Shown here: one piece after another, positions 55,629 to 57,520 of the stretch
How the letters are laid out: each line of letters starts with the position of its first letter
Position numbering within the stretch: position 1 is the first letter of the stretch
From: Syntrophorhabdus sp. PtaB.Bin047
Lineage (GTDB): Bacteria; Desulfobacterota; Syntrophorhabdia; Syntrophorhabdales; Syntrophorhabdaceae
DNA: 57,520 nt
Direction of reading: 5' to 3'
Assembly (NCBI GenBank): GCA_002067235.1
Contig: MVQP01000009.1
Location: 1 to 57,520 of the forward strand
The notes under the pieces: generated by a model
What the model was told of the DNA's origin: nothing
Databases searched by the model: none
Seen by the model: only the letters and a program-made list of their open reading frames with translations
Position numbers and translations under genes: made by a program

Positions 55629-56213
55629 TCAGAAGGTGTTGGCGAAGGCCGCCAGTTCCCTCGACATCCTTTTGAGTGAATCCGTCATATCGATATACAG
55701 GTACGAGGCCTGGGGCATGCACACGCCCGTTATCAGACGGTTCTGATGGACGTGGTCGAATTCGTCTATCATCTTCGTGACCTTGTCCAGGTCGCTTTCT
55801 ATCTGTTTCTTCAGCACAGGGTTCCTGGTGAAGCAAAAATCCTTCACGTCGGTGAACTCCGCGCCGACGGCCACCATGAGTTGTTTTATCTCGTCAAGGG
55901 CTTTGTCCGTGAAGAGGATGTTGGACTCGACCTTTATCTCCATCTTGTCGAGAAGGCTATCGAGCGCCAGGGCGACGCGCTGGAGGTGGGGAAGGGCCGT
56001 CAGGAATTTCTGCTCCGTCTCCGTCTTGTCCTTTTGTTCCACGAGCTTCTCTATTCCGGGAAGGCGCTCCTTCAGGGAGTCCCGAAATTTCGTCCTGCTC
56101 TCCTTGAGGAGGTTGATCTTCTGGCCTACAAAACCCCTGTATATGTTGTTCAGGATCGGTACCGTCTCTTCGAACAGGTTGCATATACGTTCGGTGATCT
56201 CTCGCTCTTCCAT
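55629..56213 (-). CDS. PhoU-like helical protein
   Basis: This 194-aa all-helical protein has no signal peptide. Two similar three-helix halves (about 5-95 and 100-190) with patterns such as IYRGFVGQKINLLKE and DSLKRMSRELAAFANTF resemble PhoU domains as found at the end of Na/Pi cotransporters. No transporter gene is adjacent. GGAGACAC precedes the ATG. Possible regulator of phosphate uptake or an unrelated helical bundle; confidence in the family is moderate. Confidence 0.65.
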   Translation of the reverse strand: MEEREITERICNLFEETVPILNNIYRGFVGQKINLLKESRTKFRDSLKERLPGIEKLVEQKDKTETEQKFLTALPHLQRVALALDSLLDKMEIKVESNILFTDKALDEIKQLMVAVGAEFTDVKDFCFTRNPVLKKQIESDLDKVTKMIDEFDHVHQNRLITGVCMPQASYLYIDMTDSLKRMSRELAAFANTF

Positions 56214-56347
56214 GTGTCTCCTCCTCGGTTATTTGGTTGTCTTGCATGTTATATAGCATAGGAAGGCCCTCTTGTCAGCGAGATACCGCATTCAGGCAAC
56301 GGGACCCCCGGCTTGTTTTCGGTCCTGTCACGTGATATGGTAGCCCC

Positions 56348-56779
56348 ATGGCAGAGGCGTCCGGGAAGGGAAAGAAGCCTTCTCCCCAGGTGGTCACCGC
56401 GGCGGTGATCGAGAAGGATGGACTCGTTCTCATTGGGAAACGGAAGCGAGGCAGGTGTTTTGCCGGGAACTGGGAGTTTCCCGGGGGCACCGTCGAGAAG
56501 GGAGAAACGCCGGAAGAATGCCTGAAACGGGAGCTTCGGGAAGAACTCGACATCGAGGTCGAGGTGGGGGAGCCCTTCTGCTCTGCCACGGCCGATTACG
56601 CCCCGGGATGGACGGTGAGGCTGCTGGCGTACAGGGCAACGGTGATATCGGGCACGTTCTGCCTCAACGACCACGAAGAGATACGATGGGTGAGGCCGGC
56701 GGAACTCGCCGGCTACAATTTTCCCGAAGCGGACCAACCCGTAGTGGAGAAGCTGATCGGATTCGGCAACAAAGACTGA
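56348..56779 (+). CDS. Nudix hydrolase, MutT-like
   Basis: 143 aa. Nudix box G-x5-E-x7-REUxEExGU is met by GGTVEKGETPEECLKRELREELDIEV (split here: GGTVEKGETPEECLK then RELREELDIEV, about residues 46-72). The upstream GKRKRGRCFAGNWEFPGG is typical of MutT/CTP pyrophosphohydrolase-like enzymes that hydrolyse 8-oxo-dGTP or related nucleotides. All metal-binding Glu residues are present. The ribosome binding site is weak. Confidence 0.94.
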   Translation: MAEASGKGKKPSPQVVTAAVIEKDGLVLIGKRKRGRCFAGNWEFPGGTVEKGETPEECLKRELREELDIEVEVGEPFCSATADYAPGWTVRLLAYRATVISGTFCLNDHEEIRWVRPAELAGYNFPEADQPVVEKLIGFGNKD

Positions 56780-56818
56780 GGATCGAAGGGAATGACCGGT
56801 CCGCTGACGCAACGCGCC

Positions 56819-57199
56819 TCAGAAACTGCCCGTATTCCCCGCGTTCGCCCTCTTCATCGAACAGGAACCGTTGAAGGTCGACCCTCTCTCAATGACGATG
56901 CCGGGAGAGGTGATGTTGCCGTTGTGGACGGCCGTCTCTTCGAGTACGACCTGCTCGTCGGCATAAACGTCCCCGTTTATCTCGCCGCGGGACACGAGGG
57001 TCTTTGTCCGTATGGTGGCGGTGACCTTCGCGGAGGGCCCCACGGTCAGGACGCCTTCGGAGATGATCTCACCTGAGAAAACACCTTCGATCATGAGCGA
57101 GCTCTTGAACTTGACCGTCCCCTGGACCTCGAGATCGCCGGCAAACACAGTTCCGGCCTTTTCATCCTTGCTTGAAGCGTTTGAAGCTACGTACGCCAT
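56819..57199 (-). CDS. bactofilin
   Basis: 126 aa. The central part (about 15-105) is a run of short beta-strand repeats: FAGDLEVQGTVKFKSSLMIEG, FSGEIISEGVLTVGPSAKV, RTKTLVSRGEINGDVYAD. This is the right-handed beta-helix of bactofilins, polymer-forming cytoskeletal proteins in bacterial shape and envelope positioning. Flexible N- and C-terminal tails are short, as usual. Convergent with the Nudix gene (40-bp gap). Confidence 0.94.
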   Translation of the reverse strand: MAYVASNASSKDEKAGTVFAGDLEVQGTVKFKSSLMIEGVFSGEIISEGVLTVGPSAKVTATIRTKTLVSRGEINGDVYADEQVVLEETAVHNGNITSPGIVIERGSTFNGSCSMKRANAGNTGSF

Positions 57200-57520
57200 T
57201 CTTTCCTCTTTCCGTTCATGTATTTTAACTCTATTTCCCCTGCCTGACAGGAAGGTTGTACATTGTGAGCGTATATCTTACCAGATGTTGCCGGAAAACG
57301 CGAAATTAAATCTCCGCCACCGCGGAGATAGTCTCAGGTCTCAGGTTCCAGGTTTCAAGTGAAAGAGCTTGGGAGACAAGTCAAAATGGTGTCGACCGCG
57401 CTGGCCGGCGCGCCGGTGCGGATGGTCTCCAGGGTTTTTGCCTGAAACCTTGTATGTTACTCCCAATGGAATATCACAGGCAGTCCATGATAAGAAGAAT
57501 GAAAGTAAGGTTACCGGCGT
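57200..57520. other. 321-bp terminal intergenic region
   Basis: Holds the bactofilin upstream region, a 7-bp perfect hairpin TCTCCGC-CACC-GCGGAGA (57311-57328) and a short CAGG/CAGGT-rich stretch (57332-57360). A possible gene start (ATG 57489) lies at the window edge but is too short to judge. Confidence 0.4.

Overview
The window reads as a high-GC chromosome segment of an anaerobic Desulfobacterota-type bacterium (deltaproteobacterial in the old sense, perhaps Syntrophorhabdus-like). The evidence is indirect: a DsrC plus DsrM/DsrK-like redox module, a DUF2284 protein and a C_GCAxxG_C_C protein, many PAS/GAF sensor proteins, a Liv-type transporter operon coupled to an acylating semialdehyde dehydrogenase, and a Pat-like acyl-CoA-synthetase/acetyltransferase. 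No rRNA, tRNA, CRISPR array, integrase or insertion sequence was seen. Genes are dense, and the strong GC bias at third positions creates many long antisense shadow frames, which are left out.

Layout. 1-1030: 3' part of an arylsulfatase. 1505-6645 (minus): a thiol/sulfur redox cluster, in transcription order OsmC, DUF2284, C_GCAxxG_C_C protein, BASS/ACR3-type permease, DsrC, a DsrM-like cytochrome b and a DsrK-like Fe-S protein. A MocR-type regulator is divergent from it at 6834. 8305-11280: small or eroded genes (MORN protein, exported protein, truncated EEP nuclease, 66-aa protein). 11567-16409: sensor proteins and a FIST/hybrid histidine kinase pair. 16706-18247: tartrate/isopropylmalate dehydrogenase-like enzyme and a cupin. 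18382-32345 (minus): a 14-kb carbohydrate cassette of an AGE-family epimerase, a double DJ-1/PfpI protein, a ThDP decarboxylase-like enzyme, a branching-enzyme-like GH13, a KAP NTPase, a GH63-type glucosidase and a second GH13. 32823-37211: PAS sensors, a histidine kinase and a PAS-LuxR regulator. 37392-45344 (plus): livKHMGF, a GntR regulator, methylmalonate-semialdehyde dehydrogenase, a ferritin-like protein and an exported GlcG/HbpS-like protein. 45502-57199: M48 protease, HD-GYP protein, GAF sensor, Pat-like protein, a TPR/beta-barrel protein with a Cys-rich exported partner, MscS, YihY, PhoU-like protein, Nudix hydrolase and bactofilin.

The most interesting signals: (1) a 246-bp non-coding element present twice (10479-10724 and 32438-32683), alignable without gaps at 162/246 identities by hand count, each copy about 100 bp upstream of a minus-strand gene; (2) a C-terminal module with invariant C-X2-C-X29-C-X2-C spacing at the end of three different sensor proteins that have no recognised output domain; (3) two genes whose only well-placed start after a strong Shine-Dalgarno is ATC (16706 and 34754); (4) a DsrC/DsrMK-type module without dsrAB, coupled to a permease and three Cys-rich proteins; (5) the carbohydrate/ThDP/DJ-1/AGE cassette with an embedded KAP NTPase.
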